Of a stretch of 32,787 bases of DNA, positions 12,471 through 21,791 are shown piece after piece; the stretch's first letter is position 1, and the number at the start of each line of letters is the position of its first letter. Under the pieces are notes generated by a model. That model worked only from the letters and a program-made list of their open reading frames with translations. It made no database searches and was not told where the DNA came from. This DNA is from Candidatus Woesearchaeota archaeon (lineage in GTDB: Archaea > Nanoarchaeota > Nanoarchaeia > Woesearchaeales > JAGVZT01), in assembly GCA_017608295.1 (NCBI GenBank), contig JAFCGF010000020.1, forward strand, positions 1 to 32,787, written 5' to 3'. The position numbers and the translations under genes are program-made.

Positions 12471-14936
12471 ATGAAAAAAGACCTGTTATTTTTTGCAGCA
12501 CTATTTGTCAGTATTTCTGTTTTTGCTCAAAATCCACCTGAATCGTATGATTTACGTGATGTCAATGGTCAGAATTATGTCACCTCTGTGAAAGACCAGC
12601 AGGGTGGAACATGCTGGACCTTTGGCGCCATGGCAGCCATCGAAGGGAACCTCATGATAACCGGAACATGGACTGCAGCCGGTGAAATAGGTGAACCGGA
12701 CCTGGCTGAGTATCACCTGGATTGGTGGAACGGCTTTAACCAGCACAACAATGATGATATTGATCCGCCTTCCGGAAGTGGTCTGGTCGTACATGAAGGA
12801 GGCGATTACATGGTCACTTCAGCCTATTTGTCAAGAGGGGAGGGATCTGTGCGCGATATCGACGGACAATCATTCAACACACCACCGGCCAGGCATCTGG
12901 ACAGTTACCATTATTATTATCCGAGAGATATCGAATGGTTTACCGTTGGAGATAACCTCGAAAATATTGACGTGGTCAAGCAGAGCATCATGGATCATGG
13001 CGTGATGGGGACCTGCTTATGCTCAAACGGCGCTTTTATCAGCAATTATATCCATTATCAGCCGCCTTCCTCTCTTCTGGACCCGAATCATGCGGTGTCC
13101 ATTATCGGATGGGACGATAACAAGATAACGCAGGCGCCGCAACCGGGTGCGTGGCTCTGTAAAAACAGCTGGGGCGCCAACTGGGGATTGGATGGTTATT
13201 TCTGGATCTCTTATTACGATAAGCATTGCGGACATCATCCCGAGATGGGAGCCATCACGTTCAGAAATGTGGAACCTCAGCAGTATGAGAATATCTACTA
13301 TCATGATTATCACGGAAAGCGTGATACGCTGACTATCTGTTCCGCCGTGTTCAACAGATTTACCGGTGAAGGCGATGAGTTGCTGAAAGCCATGAGCTTC
13401 TTCTCCGCGGTGGACAGTGTCGATTATACGATCACGATTTATGATGATTTTGACGGAACTCAATTGCAAAATGTATTGTCAACCAAGAGTGGCACCCTGG
13501 AATACAGAGGGCTGCACACCATCGATCTGGATGTGTTTGTTCCCATCACTGAAGGAGGAGATTTTTACCTCTATCTGACCCTGTCTGACGGGGGATATTC
13601 CTATGACAGAACTTCTGATGTACCGGTTTTGCTTGGCGCAGATTACAGAACCATTGTAGAGTCATCTGCCAGTGAAGATGAGAGCTATTATGAAATCGGG
13701 GGTGAATGGTTTGATTTTTATAACTACGATGATCCGTCAGGTTTCCAGCATACCGGTAATTTCTGTATGAAGGCGCTGGCCGGCATGAACGGCTTGAAAG
13801 TCACTCCCAATGAAGGGTTTCAACCCGAAGGGCCCGTTGGAGGGCCATTTGCTCCTGACAGCAAAGTATATACACTTGAGAATATGGGCATCACCTCATT
13901 TGATTACGAAGTTACCAACGATCCTCCTGAGGACTGGATCACCATAACGGGTACCTTGCAGGGGACGTTACCGCCGGGAGAAACCGTCGACATCACCGTT
14001 GAAATCAATGAAAATGCAAATAGCCTGACCATGGGAGCCCGTCTGACAGCAGTTCAGTTCATCAATACCACCGATCATATCGGGGATACTTCCAGAAATG
14101 TGGTTCTTCTGGTTGGGGATGGATTGCTGAAGTACGAATGGTTGTTTAACAGTGATCCCGGTTGGACCACGGAAGGCGATTGGGCCTTTGGTCAGCCGCT
14201 GGGCCTCGGAGGAGAGCATGGATCTCCGGACCCCACCGGTGGATACACAGGTGATTATGTCTATGGGTATAACCTGGCAGGCGATTATTCAAACAATCTT
14301 CCTGAAACGCATCTTACCTCTACAGTGATCGACTGCTCAAATTTATATGGTATTCATTTGAAGTTCCGGAGATGGTTGGGCGTCCAGGGACCGGAATACG
14401 ATCAGGCGTATGTGAAGGTCAGTACTGATGAAATCAACTGGACTACGATCTGGGAAAATCCGGAAGAGATGACTGCCGGTTCATGGGACATGACGGATCT
14501 GAATATTGCAGCTATCGCATCCAACCAGGAGAGAGTCTATCTCCGCTGGACCATGGGTGAAACAGACGGAAACTGGAAGTATTGCGGATGGAACATCGAT
14601 GATGTGCAGGTCTTTGCGGTGGAGGATGTGGTGACACAAGTATCTGAACTCTCCGGAAATTCATTGAAATGTATTGGGAATTATCCCAATCCGTTCCATT
14701 CACAAACACGGATTGAATATGAACTATCCGAAGCATCACATGTTTCGTTAATCATTTATGATGTATATGGAAGAGAGATCCAAACCCTGGTTGACCGGCA
14801 TCAATCGGCCGGAGCAAAATCAGTGATATGGAACGGAAGAGACGAAGCCGGCTGTAAGGTGAAAAACGGGGTTTATATCTACTCATTATGGGTTGGAGAT
14901 CAAACGCAAAGCAGGAAGATACTCTGTATAAATTGA
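12471..14936 (+). CDS. Secreted papain-like (C1) peptidase with lectin-like and sorting domains
   Basis: An 821-aa exported cysteine protease. The ATG at 12471 gives a clean signal peptide (MKKDLLFFAALFVSISVFAQ); the open frame continues upstream without meaning. Catalytic domain residues 24-265: Cys48 in KDQQGGTCWTFGAMAAIEGN, His207 in DPNHAVSIIGWDD, Asn232 in CKNSWGANWGLDGYFWISY. No inhibitor propeptide is present between the signal peptide and the catalytic domain. A lectin-like beta domain follows (about 280-445), then an Ig-like domain (about 450-560), a jelly-roll module (about 560-735, ending in GWNIDDVQVFAVE), and a C-terminal FlgD-like/T9SS-type sorting domain (about 745-821, IGNYPNPFHSQTRIEYELSE). 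It is divergent from the ECF sigma gene and begins a run of three closely spaced plus-strand genes. Confidence 0.9.
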   Translation: MKKDLLFFAALFVSISVFAQNPPESYDLRDVNGQNYVTSVKDQQGGTCWTFGAMAAIEGNLMITGTWTAAGEIGEPDLAEYHLDWWNGFNQHNNDDIDPPSGSGLVVHEGGDYMVTSAYLSRGEGSVRDIDGQSFNTPPARHLDSYHYYYPRDIEWFTVGDNLENIDVVKQSIMDHGVMGTCLCSNGAFISNYIHYQPPSSLLDPNHAVSIIGWDDNKITQAPQPGAWLCKNSWGANWGLDGYFWISYYDKHCGHHPEMGAITFRNVEPQQYENIYYHDYHGKRDTLTICSAVFNRFTGEGDELLKAMSFFSAVDSVDYTITIYDDFDGTQLQNVLSTKSGTLEYRGLHTIDLDVFVPITEGGDFYLYLTLSDGGYSYDRTSDVPVLLGADYRTIVESSASEDESYYEIGGEWFDFYNYDDPSGFQHTGNFCMKALAGMNGLKVTPNEGFQPEGPVGGPFAPDSKVYTLENMGITSFDYEVTNDPPEDWITITGTLQGTLPPGETVDITVEINENANSLTMGARLTAVQFINTTDHIGDTSRNVVLLVGDGLLKYEWLFNSDPGWTTEGDWAFGQPLGLGGEHGSPDPTGGYTGDYVYGYNLAGDYSNNLPETHLTSTVIDCSNLYGIHLKFRRWLGVQGPEYDQAYVKVSTDEINWTTIWENPEEMTAGSWDMTDLNIAAIASNQERVYLRWTMGETDGNWKYCGWNIDDVQVFAVEDVVTQVSELSGNSLKCIGNYPNPFHSQTRIEYELSEASHVSLIIYDVYGREIQTLVDRHQSAGAKSVIWNGRDEAGCKVKNGVYIYSLWVGDQTQSRKILCIN

Positions 14937-14964
14937 TCCGGAGAGTTTTAAATTAAGGGAAATT

Positions 14965-16905
14965 ATGAAGATATTACTGATCAGCCCGGGTTCATCTGAT
15001 GATATTGACAGCCAGATTACCCGTGCGATTCCCTATCTTTTCGCCAAGGCAATTTTCTCACCGCATGCCATTGCTTCTGTTGCTGCACTCACCCCACCTG
15101 AATATGAAGTTGAGATTCACGATGAATATATCCGCGGACCGGTAGAATCTGTGCTGCAGGATAAGTTCTGTGACATCATTGGTATCTCCATAACTTCCAA
15201 CCAGGTTAAACATTGCCTTGATATCGCTGCTCACTGCAAAAAGCTGGCTCCGGATGCAGTGGTGGTGGTGGGAGGTATTGGCGTGGAAAATCTCATTCAT
15301 CAGAATCAGGAACATATCGATGTCGTCTTTTACGGAGAGACTGAAGATACCTGGCCACAATTCCTGAGAGATTTCAAGCAGGGTTCCTATCCCCGGGTAT
15401 ATAAAAATATCTCGAAGCCCGACATGACCAGGATACCGCCACCTGCCTGGGAGTTGATTAGGGAAGATATCCCGTTGTACAATGCCGTTTCGGTGCAGAC
15501 CACTCGTGGATGCCCTTTCGACTGCAGCTTCTGTGATGTAATATACACATATGGGAGGAAACCCCGGAGCAAAACGATCGATCAGGTACTTCAGGAGATC
15601 AGGAAACTATACGAAATGAATGTCCAGATGGTATTCATTGCGGATGATAATTTTGCCGGAAATAAAAAGTATGCGAAAGAGCTGTTGACACAACTTGTTG
15701 ATCTGAATAATTCATTTACCAATCCAATCGGATTTATTACACAACTGGATATTACCATTGCGCAGGATGAGGAGTTACTGACCTTGCTCGCTAACTGCAA
15801 CTTCCTGGCGGTCATGATAGGGATCGAATCGGTGAATGAGGACTCTCTGAAAGATTTGAACAAACAGCAGAATATCCGAATATCGATCCCCGATGCCATT
15901 CAGAATATCCAGTCCTATGGGATTATTGTATTGGCTCATATGATTATCGGGGCGGATTCGGATGATCACACTGTTTTCCAAAAGACAGCCGACTTTGTCA
16001 GAGAAGCGAATATTATCCATCACTTTTGCCATCCACTTTCAGCACCACCGGGGACAAAGATGTGGTATGATTTAAAGCGCCAGGGAAGAATCGTTTCCTT
16101 AGACAGTGATGAGATCAGTGATAAACTCGATATCATCTCCAACATCGTTCCCAGGCAGATGACCCGTATTGAGCTATTTGAGGGACTGGCAGATTACTGG
16201 GAAAAGATTTATGATCCCCAGGTGTTTATGGAAAGGGCCATTGCCTTTATTAAGGGGATCAGGCAAAAACCGAATGTCAAAGCGCCCGGCATCGATACTC
16301 TCTGGAAGCTCAGGAAGATGCTCTACCGGGTATTTACGTTCTTTATCTTTGATGTGGAGAAGGAGCACCGCAAGGTATTTTTCACACTGTTGAAGACAGC
16401 GAAAGGTAAATTGAGCTACCTGATGCCCAGGATCATCTATCTCTATACGAGTTATCTCATGGATTATAAAAGATCTATGCATGATATTCAGGTTGCCCGG
16501 GATTATGTGAGGTGGGAAAAAGAGAATCCGGATCAAATCACCATCGAATCCTCTTTCATCCCTATTCCGGAAAATATCCGGACCAATGCCGCAGAACTTT
16601 TTACCATTGCCTATCACCATATACGTGAGAAATATACGAATAAAGAGATTGTCTATCAATCTGTTGTCTCAGCCATGCTGGACTTTAGCGACCGGTTTGG
16701 CGACTCTTTCGATTCGATCGGCGAACTCCAGAAAGGGCAGATTCACCTCTCATGTGACCGGATCACCGACCAGATTTCCGGATCACCACGGGAAACAACT
16801 GAAGAGTTGCCTGTGAACCCACCTTCCGGTTTCACGCGCGAGATTCTGGATGCATTGGATAATGCCATGAGACACAGGAATATCTATAACCATTTAAACA
16901 GTTAA
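14965..16905 (+). CDS. B12-binding domain radical SAM protein
   Basis: A 646-aa enzyme of the cobalamin-dependent (class B) radical SAM type. Residues 1-140 form the Rossmann-like B12-binding domain (MKILLISPGS, CDIIGISITSNQVKHCLDIA, VVVVGGIGVENL); the DxHxxG cobalamin motif is not present, as in many members. Residues 172-380 are the radical SAM barrel with Cys183, Cys187 and Cys190 (RGCPFDCSFCD) for the 4Fe-4S cluster, and later GIESVNEDSLKDLNKQQNI and the LAHMIIGADSDD strand. The C-terminal 260 residues are helical and specific to this subgroup (DUF4070-like by position). The substrate is unknown; methyltransferase chemistry is common in the class. It begins 28 nt after the peptidase stop and ends 26 nt before the S74 protein, so co-transcription is likely. 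Confidence 0.85.
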   Translation: MKILLISPGSSDDIDSQITRAIPYLFAKAIFSPHAIASVAALTPPEYEVEIHDEYIRGPVESVLQDKFCDIIGISITSNQVKHCLDIAAHCKKLAPDAVVVVGGIGVENLIHQNQEHIDVVFYGETEDTWPQFLRDFKQGSYPRVYKNISKPDMTRIPPPAWELIREDIPLYNAVSVQTTRGCPFDCSFCDVIYTYGRKPRSKTIDQVLQEIRKLYEMNVQMVFIADDNFAGNKKYAKELLTQLVDLNNSFTNPIGFITQLDITIAQDEELLTLLANCNFLAVMIGIESVNEDSLKDLNKQQNIRISIPDAIQNIQSYGIIVLAHMIIGADSDDHTVFQKTADFVREANIIHHFCHPLSAPPGTKMWYDLKRQGRIVSLDSDEISDKLDIISNIVPRQMTRIELFEGLADYWEKIYDPQVFMERAIAFIKGIRQKPNVKAPGIDTLWKLRKMLYRVFTFFIFDVEKEHRKVFFTLLKTAKGKLSYLMPRIIYLYTSYLMDYKRSMHDIQVARDYVRWEKENPDQITIESSFIPIPENIRTNAAELFTIAYHHIREKYTNKEIVYQSVVSAMLDFSDRFGDSFDSIGELQKGQIHLSCDRITDQISGSPRETTEELPVNPPSGFTREILDALDNAMRHRNIYNHLNS

Positions 16906-16931
16906 ACTGATTTTTCACTAAAAAACTTACC

Positions 16932-19655
16932 ATGAAAAAATTTATTCGTTTTTTGGCAGTCATGCTTTTCCTGACTGCACAATTTATCGTTTCCGGACAG
17001 GTAGCGATCAACACTGACGGAACCAACCCGGCTGTTTCAGCCATGCTGGATGTAAAATCAACGACAAAAGGGATGCTGATCCCCCGGCTGACCCAGGCTC
17101 AACGATTACTGATCTCTTCACCTGTTGAAGGCCTGATGGTTTACCAGACGGATCTGACCAGTGGCTTCTATTACTATAACGGCGCCTTATGGACCAGATT
17201 ATCATCAGGGGCTGCCAGCAGCCTCTGGACTGATGCGGGAACGTATTTGTATCCTGCAGGTGCAATTGGGACAAATTTGAAGATAGCGGATGATTTCTCG
17301 CATTCATATGGATTCTATTGTGACATGAACACCGGAGTATCTCCCGGTTATGGAGGTTACTTCAGGCATATCAATTCCATGCAATCGGGAACCGGAATCT
17401 ATGCACAAACAGGATTTACCGGCTCTTCAAATATAGGATATACACGGGGAGCATATATAATAAGCGAGTCAACCACCCAGGATCAGGAGGGTATTAAAAG
17501 TATGCATACACATACTTCGTCCACTGGCTATCTTATTGGTATTTTCAATACAGCACAGTATATTTCAGCAAACTCAAATGAATTGTTTGGAATTAAAACG
17601 AGAACTGAGCGGCCAACAACAACAAACGTGAATTACGCAACCTATTCAGAGGCTACAGAGGGCTCTATTGTATATGGTGTTTATGGGAGAGGATTGGAAG
17701 GTATCACAGCCTATGGTTTATACGGTATTGCTGCAAACGCCTCAACTAACTACGGGGTTTATGGTGAAGCCTCTGACTGGGGAGGTTTTTTCAGCCACTC
17801 AACCAGCAACAGATGGGTGAAACTTGGCGGATCAGCGCATGCTTTGCAGATCGTGGACGGAAACCAGGCGGCCGGCAGGATGCTCTACTCTGATGCCGGC
17901 GGCAACGCTTACTGGGGCGCTGCACCATCAAATTCCCCCGGGGGACCGACCTATTCGGTGCAGTTCAACCTTGGCAGTGCGTTTGGCGGAAATGCAAAAC
18001 TGACCTGGAATAATGTTACCGAGAGACTCGGGATTAATGTAGCTGCTCCCAGCAGCAGACTGCACATCGACGGAGATTTTGAAATCGAAAGCACTAACAG
18101 CATAATCAAGATTAATTCCACCCAGGTGTTTAGTGTGAAAGGTACCAATAACCTCTTCCTCGGATCAAATGCCGGAACCGGAACAACCGGTTCCTATAAT
18201 GTATTCACCGGTAATAATGCAGGCACCGCAACGACTTCAGGTGACAATAACGTATATATCGGTTCATCTGCCGGGGTACAGTTGACAACCCAGGATGGAA
18301 ATGTACTTATCGGGTCCGGAACCGGTGGAGCCTCCGGATCTAAAACTACGATTATTGGATATGCAAGTGGCCTGACTAATGAGGCGGATGGCAGTACCTT
18401 TGTCGGGTATTTGTCAGGATGGCTGAATTCAACAGGTAATGGGAATACCTTTATTGGTTATAGGGTAGGCGAACTGAATCAAACCGGCAACTCCAATACA
18501 TTCCTTGGCAGCGAAGCGGGTTATGAGAGTCTGGGAAGCTATAATACTTACCTTGGAGCATTAGCTGGTAATGGTTGCACCACTGGTTCGAGAAATGTCT
18601 ATGCAGGCTGGAAAGCTGGATTAAATAACCTTATCGGGAACAGTAATATTTGCCTGGGGACCAGAGCCGGACAGTATAATACATATAGCGACAACGTATA
18701 CATTGGTGATTCTGCCGGCGCGAATAACAATACTGCCGGCGCAAATGTGTATATCGGATCCCTTGCAGGTTCCAATCAAAGCTCTGGAGGGAATAATGTA
18801 TTCATCGGATACAGCAGCGGTCTTGACGCCTATGGGGACTACAATGTCTTTGTGGGGAATGTTACCGGGGATAATGCAAGCGACGGGGATTACAACACGG
18901 TGGTAGGGTACAGTGCAGGATACAATCTGGGAGGTGGTTATGAAAATACGTTTCTGGGGGATTATGCAGGTTTTAATAATTCTGGAGCAGGAAATGTTTT
19001 TATAGGTAATGAAGCCGGACAAAATAACGACCTCGGTAGCCACAATGTATTCCTTGGAAACCAGGCCGGAAAAGAGGCTGACGTGAGTGATAAACTATAC
19101 ATTGACAACTCCAGCACCACCATCCCTTTGATTTACGGGGATTTTTCGGCTAACAGGGTCGGGATAAATGTGAATAATCCGACTGTTGATCTCGATATTG
19201 CAGGAAACGCAAGGATACGCAGTGTTGGCTCTGGAACCTTTTCTTCCTCGTTAAACATTACTTCCGATGGGACGCTAACGACAAACGCATCCGATAAAAG
19301 GCTGAAAACAAACTTACAACCACTATCATACTGTCTTAAAAAGATCTCACAAATCCAGGGGTATACTTTTAACTGGAAAGAAGATCCAGGGCAACGGAAC
19401 GATATCGGCTTCATCGCTCAGGAGGTATTAGAGATTTTCCCGGAGGTTGTCTTTCAAAACCCGGCAGACGGATATTATGGGATCAATTATGACCGGTTTA
19501 CAGTGGTGCTGGTGGAAGCAGTAAAAGAACAGCAGCAGATCATCGAAGATCAGGCCGCCAGGATCACGGAACTTGAAGCACAGCAAAGCCTGGTAATGAA
19601 AGAGGTTGCGGCCATCAAAAAGCAGCTGAACCTGGCCGCAAACACGACTGATTAA
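16932..19655 (+). CDS. Tail-fibre-like surface protein with S74 intramolecular chaperone
   Basis: A 907-aa secreted fibrous protein. Signal peptide residues 1-22 (KKFIRFLAVMLFLTAQFIV), then the shared module VAINTDGTNPAVSAMLDVKS and TKGMLIPRLTQ (23-95). The middle is beta-rich, and residues about 400-710 consist of a repeated motif of the form NVFIGNxAGxxxxxGxx, as in trimeric head or stalk repeats of adhesins and phage fibres. From Ser787 (SDKRLKTNLQPL ... IGFIAQEVLEIFPE) it carries a Peptidase_S74 chaperone, which in endosialidase-type fibres helps trimer folding and cleaves itself before the Asp; the last 45 residues are a coiled coil. Probably a trimeric surface fibre. A 17-codon relic of a paralogue lies at 5369. 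Confidence 0.9.
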   Translation: MKKFIRFLAVMLFLTAQFIVSGQVAINTDGTNPAVSAMLDVKSTTKGMLIPRLTQAQRLLISSPVEGLMVYQTDLTSGFYYYNGALWTRLSSGAASSLWTDAGTYLYPAGAIGTNLKIADDFSHSYGFYCDMNTGVSPGYGGYFRHINSMQSGTGIYAQTGFTGSSNIGYTRGAYIISESTTQDQEGIKSMHTHTSSTGYLIGIFNTAQYISANSNELFGIKTRTERPTTTNVNYATYSEATEGSIVYGVYGRGLEGITAYGLYGIAANASTNYGVYGEASDWGGFFSHSTSNRWVKLGGSAHALQIVDGNQAAGRMLYSDAGGNAYWGAAPSNSPGGPTYSVQFNLGSAFGGNAKLTWNNVTERLGINVAAPSSRLHIDGDFEIESTNSIIKINSTQVFSVKGTNNLFLGSNAGTGTTGSYNVFTGNNAGTATTSGDNNVYIGSSAGVQLTTQDGNVLIGSGTGGASGSKTTIIGYASGLTNEADGSTFVGYLSGWLNSTGNGNTFIGYRVGELNQTGNSNTFLGSEAGYESLGSYNTYLGALAGNGCTTGSRNVYAGWKAGLNNLIGNSNICLGTRAGQYNTYSDNVYIGDSAGANNNTAGANVYIGSLAGSNQSSGGNNVFIGYSSGLDAYGDYNVFVGNVTGDNASDGDYNTVVGYSAGYNLGGGYENTFLGDYAGFNNSGAGNVFIGNEAGQNNDLGSHNVFLGNQAGKEADVSDKLYIDNSSTTIPLIYGDFSANRVGINVNNPTVDLDIAGNARIRSVGSGTFSSSLNITSDGTLTTNASDKRLKTNLQPLSYCLKKISQIQGYTFNWKEDPGQRNDIGFIAQEVLEIFPEVVFQNPADGYYGINYDRFTVVLVEAVKEQQQIIEDQAARITELEAQQSLVMKEVAAIKKQLNLAANTTD

Positions 19656-19731
19656 CGAGGTACGTATCGCTCATTCACCCTGTTCCAGTTCACGATAAGA
19701 TTTTTTGCGTATCTTTCCGGAAAAAAATATC

Positions 19732-20427
19732 ATGAACCTGGTCCCCATTTTGTCAGTCATCATCATCATAAGCTTTTCGCTGCTTATGACTAAAATTGCC
19801 TCTGCTATGTTGGTTAACACAGGATTGTCGAAACATACTGCCAGGTTCCAGTCGCGTTCTGCATTTACAGGTGTCGGATTTACCACATCCGAATCGGAAC
19901 AGATCACCACCCATCCGGCACGGCGAAAGATCATATCCAACCTGATGCTGCTGGGTAATGCGGGAATTGTCACGGTGATGGCATCCCTGCTGCTGACTTT
20001 TGTCCATAAAGATGAAAAAGAACTGGCCTGGTATTACGGGTTGATGGTTCTGGTCGGATCGATCGTATTGCTCTCAATCCTGGCCTCTTCTTCCAGGGTG
20101 GATATGGCTCTGACAAGAGTGATCAACAACGTGCTGTCCAAATTCAAGAATTTTCAGGTCAGGGATTATGGTTCTCTTTACAAGCTTGCAGATGGGTATC
20201 ATATCATAGATCTTTATGTCAGGGATAACGATCACATTGCAGGGAAAAAGGTGGCAGACAGTGATCTTTCGGCCGAAGGGATTCTCCTGCTGGGAATTGA
20301 AAAACCGAATGGCTCATACATTGGGACTCCGGAATCCGATACGATCATTCAGCCCAATGATCTTCTGATCCTCTATGGGAAAGAGGTTGCTATAAAAGAG
20401 TTGGAAAACCGGAAAAAACAGACCTGA
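19732..20427 (+). CDS. Membrane protein with TrkH-like pore motif and RCK_C (TrkA C-terminal) domain
   Basis: A 231-aa protein. The ATG at 19732 is chosen over an upstream TTG because it directly begins the first membrane helix (residues 2-26). Two more helices lie at about 66-88 and 97-118. Between helices 1 and 2 stands RFQSRSAFTGVGFTTSESE, which resembles the selectivity-filter loop of TrkH/KtrB-type potassium transporters. Residues about 145-228 are a TrkA C-terminal (RCK_C) domain: YHIIDLYVRDNDHIAGKKVA, SAEGILLLGIEKPNG, PNDLLILYGKE, a ligand-binding regulatory domain of cation channels. A TATCTTTC box at 19710-19717 is a poor -7 candidate. Potassium or other cation flux is an inference from both halves. 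It is convergent with the symporter gene, 23 nt apart. Confidence 0.7.
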   Translation: MNLVPILSVIIIISFSLLMTKIASAMLVNTGLSKHTARFQSRSAFTGVGFTTSESEQITTHPARRKIISNLMLLGNAGIVTVMASLLLTFVHKDEKELAWYYGLMVLVGSIVLLSILASSSRVDMALTRVINNVLSKFKNFQVRDYGSLYKLADGYHIIDLYVRDNDHIAGKKVADSDLSAEGILLLGIEKPNGSYIGTPESDTIIQPNDLLILYGKEVAIKELENRKKQT

Positions 20428-20450
20428 TATGCGAGAAACAGTCCGGATCA

Positions 20451-21662
20451 TTATACCTTCAGGTTTTCTCCCTCAGATTTAGCTATCACCACTGCACCAC
20501 ATGTGTCGCTCCATACGTTGGTCGCTGTCCGGAACATATCCAGGATCCGGTCGACCGCCAGGATCAGCCCGATCCCCTCAAGAGGCAGACCTACAGCCGT
20601 CAGAATGATGGAGATCATCACCAGGCCGGCCATCGGAATGCCGGCGGCTCCGATAGAAGCCAGCAGTGCCGTAACAACAACGATTACCTGTTGCATAAAA
20701 GAGAGCTCGACTCCATATGCCTGGGCGATGAACATGGCAGCGACGCATTCATACAGCGCTGTTCCGTCCATATTGATTGTAGCTCCCAGCGGAAGCGTAA
20801 AGGAAGAGATCTTATTGGAAACGCCGCTGTTGTTTTCCACTGCCTGGATGGTAAGGGGTAACGTGGCTGAAGAGGAAGATGTAGAGAATGCTGTCAACAA
20901 GGGAGTGGTAACGGCTTTGAAGTGCTTGAGTGGATTGACCTTGCCGATAAACCTGGTGATCAGCGGAAGGGTGATGAAAGCGTGTAGCACCAGCGCAAGA
21001 ATGACCGCGAGCATATAGAGTCCCATGCTCTGGGCCAGTACTATGATACTTTCCGATTGACTGACCTGGTAAGCCACGATACCGAATACACCAAAGGGGG
21101 CAAACCGGATGATGAACATGGTGATTTTCATCATCACGTCAAACAGGCTGTCAAACAGGTTGGTCAAAAATGTGCGTGTCTTTTCTTTGGTCCGGGTGAT
21201 GAAAAAGCCCATCAGGATCGCAAAGAAGATGATCGATAACATGTTCCCCTCGACAAATGAGGCAAAGATATTGGTCGGAATGATGTTGATCAGGATCTGT
21301 CCGAACGATTGATCCATAATCCCTAATCCTTCTATATGACTAACAAATCCAAGGTCGGCGCCAACACCTGGTTTTAGCATGTTTACAAAGAAAAGTCCTG
21401 TGACGATGGCCAGTGTGCTGGTAGTGAGATAGTATAGGATGGTTTTCAATCCAAGGCGGCCCAGGTTTTCAGCTGTTCCAATGTTGGTTACACCTGAGAT
21501 GATTGAACTCAGGATGAGTGGAATGATGATCATCTTCAGGGCACGGAGAAAAATATCGCCCATCCAGTCAACATAACCGATGTATTCGCCAAAGAAAGAG
21601 CCATATAAAATTCCGAGGATCAAAGCGATCAGGATCTGCCAGTGCAGGGGAAACTTCTTCAT
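20451..21662 (-). CDS. Dicarboxylate/amino acid:cation symporter (DAACS family)
   Basis: A 403-aa inner-membrane symporter of the GltP/DctA family, normal in length. Family signatures are all present: TSSSSATLPLTI (serine-rich re-entrant hairpin 1), GATINMDGTALYECVAAMFI (helix 7, cation site), AAGIPMAGLVMISII (hairpin 2) and DRILDMFRTATNVWSDTCGA (helix 8, conserved Asp and Asn for substrate and sodium). It imports dicarboxylates or acidic or neutral amino acids with sodium or protons; which one cannot be read from sequence. The ATG at 21662 begins MKKFPLHWQILIALILGILY; the open frame runs 19 codons further but has no support. It is divergent from the response-regulator gene, leaving a 129-bp shared promoter region. 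Confidence 0.9.
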   Translation of the reverse strand: MKKFPLHWQILIALILGILYGSFFGEYIGYVDWMGDIFLRALKMIIIPLILSSIISGVTNIGTAENLGRLGLKTILYYLTTSTLAIVTGLFFVNMLKPGVGADLGFVSHIEGLGIMDQSFGQILINIIPTNIFASFVEGNMLSIIFFAILMGFFITRTKEKTRTFLTNLFDSLFDVMMKITMFIIRFAPFGVFGIVAYQVSQSESIIVLAQSMGLYMLAVILALVLHAFITLPLITRFIGKVNPLKHFKAVTTPLLTAFSTSSSSATLPLTIQAVENNSGVSNKISSFTLPLGATINMDGTALYECVAAMFIAQAYGVELSFMQQVIVVVTALLASIGAAGIPMAGLVMISIILTAVGLPLEGIGLILAVDRILDMFRTATNVWSDTCGAVVIAKSEGENLKV

Positions 21663-21751
21663 GGTGCTGGTTTTACCATGTAAAAGTAGGAAATTCTGTG
21701 GTGAATCAGGCTTTGTCATCAGCTAACAAGGGATTCTTTCCATAATTGTAT

Positions 21752-21759
21752 TAATTTTG
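21752..21759 (+). promoter_or_regulatory. Candidate -7 promoter element of the two-component system
   Basis: TAATTTTG fits TAnnTTTG exactly and lies 32 nt before the response-regulator ATG. No good -33 TTTG is visible at the expected distance. It sits in the gap shared with the divergent symporter gene. Confidence 0.4.
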
Positions 21760-21791
21760 GACACTCGTTGTAAAAAGTGTAAAATCAAGCT

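Noticed and set aside
13023..13469. 148-codon frame antisense to the C1 peptidase
   Set aside because: It covers the catalytic domain of an intact peptidase on the other strand and has no signal of its own.
18160..19100. Repeats in the S74 fibre gene as CRISPR or DNA tandem repeat
   Set aside because: The periodicity is in the protein (NVFIG--AG units of unequal length), and the DNA units are diverged and coding.
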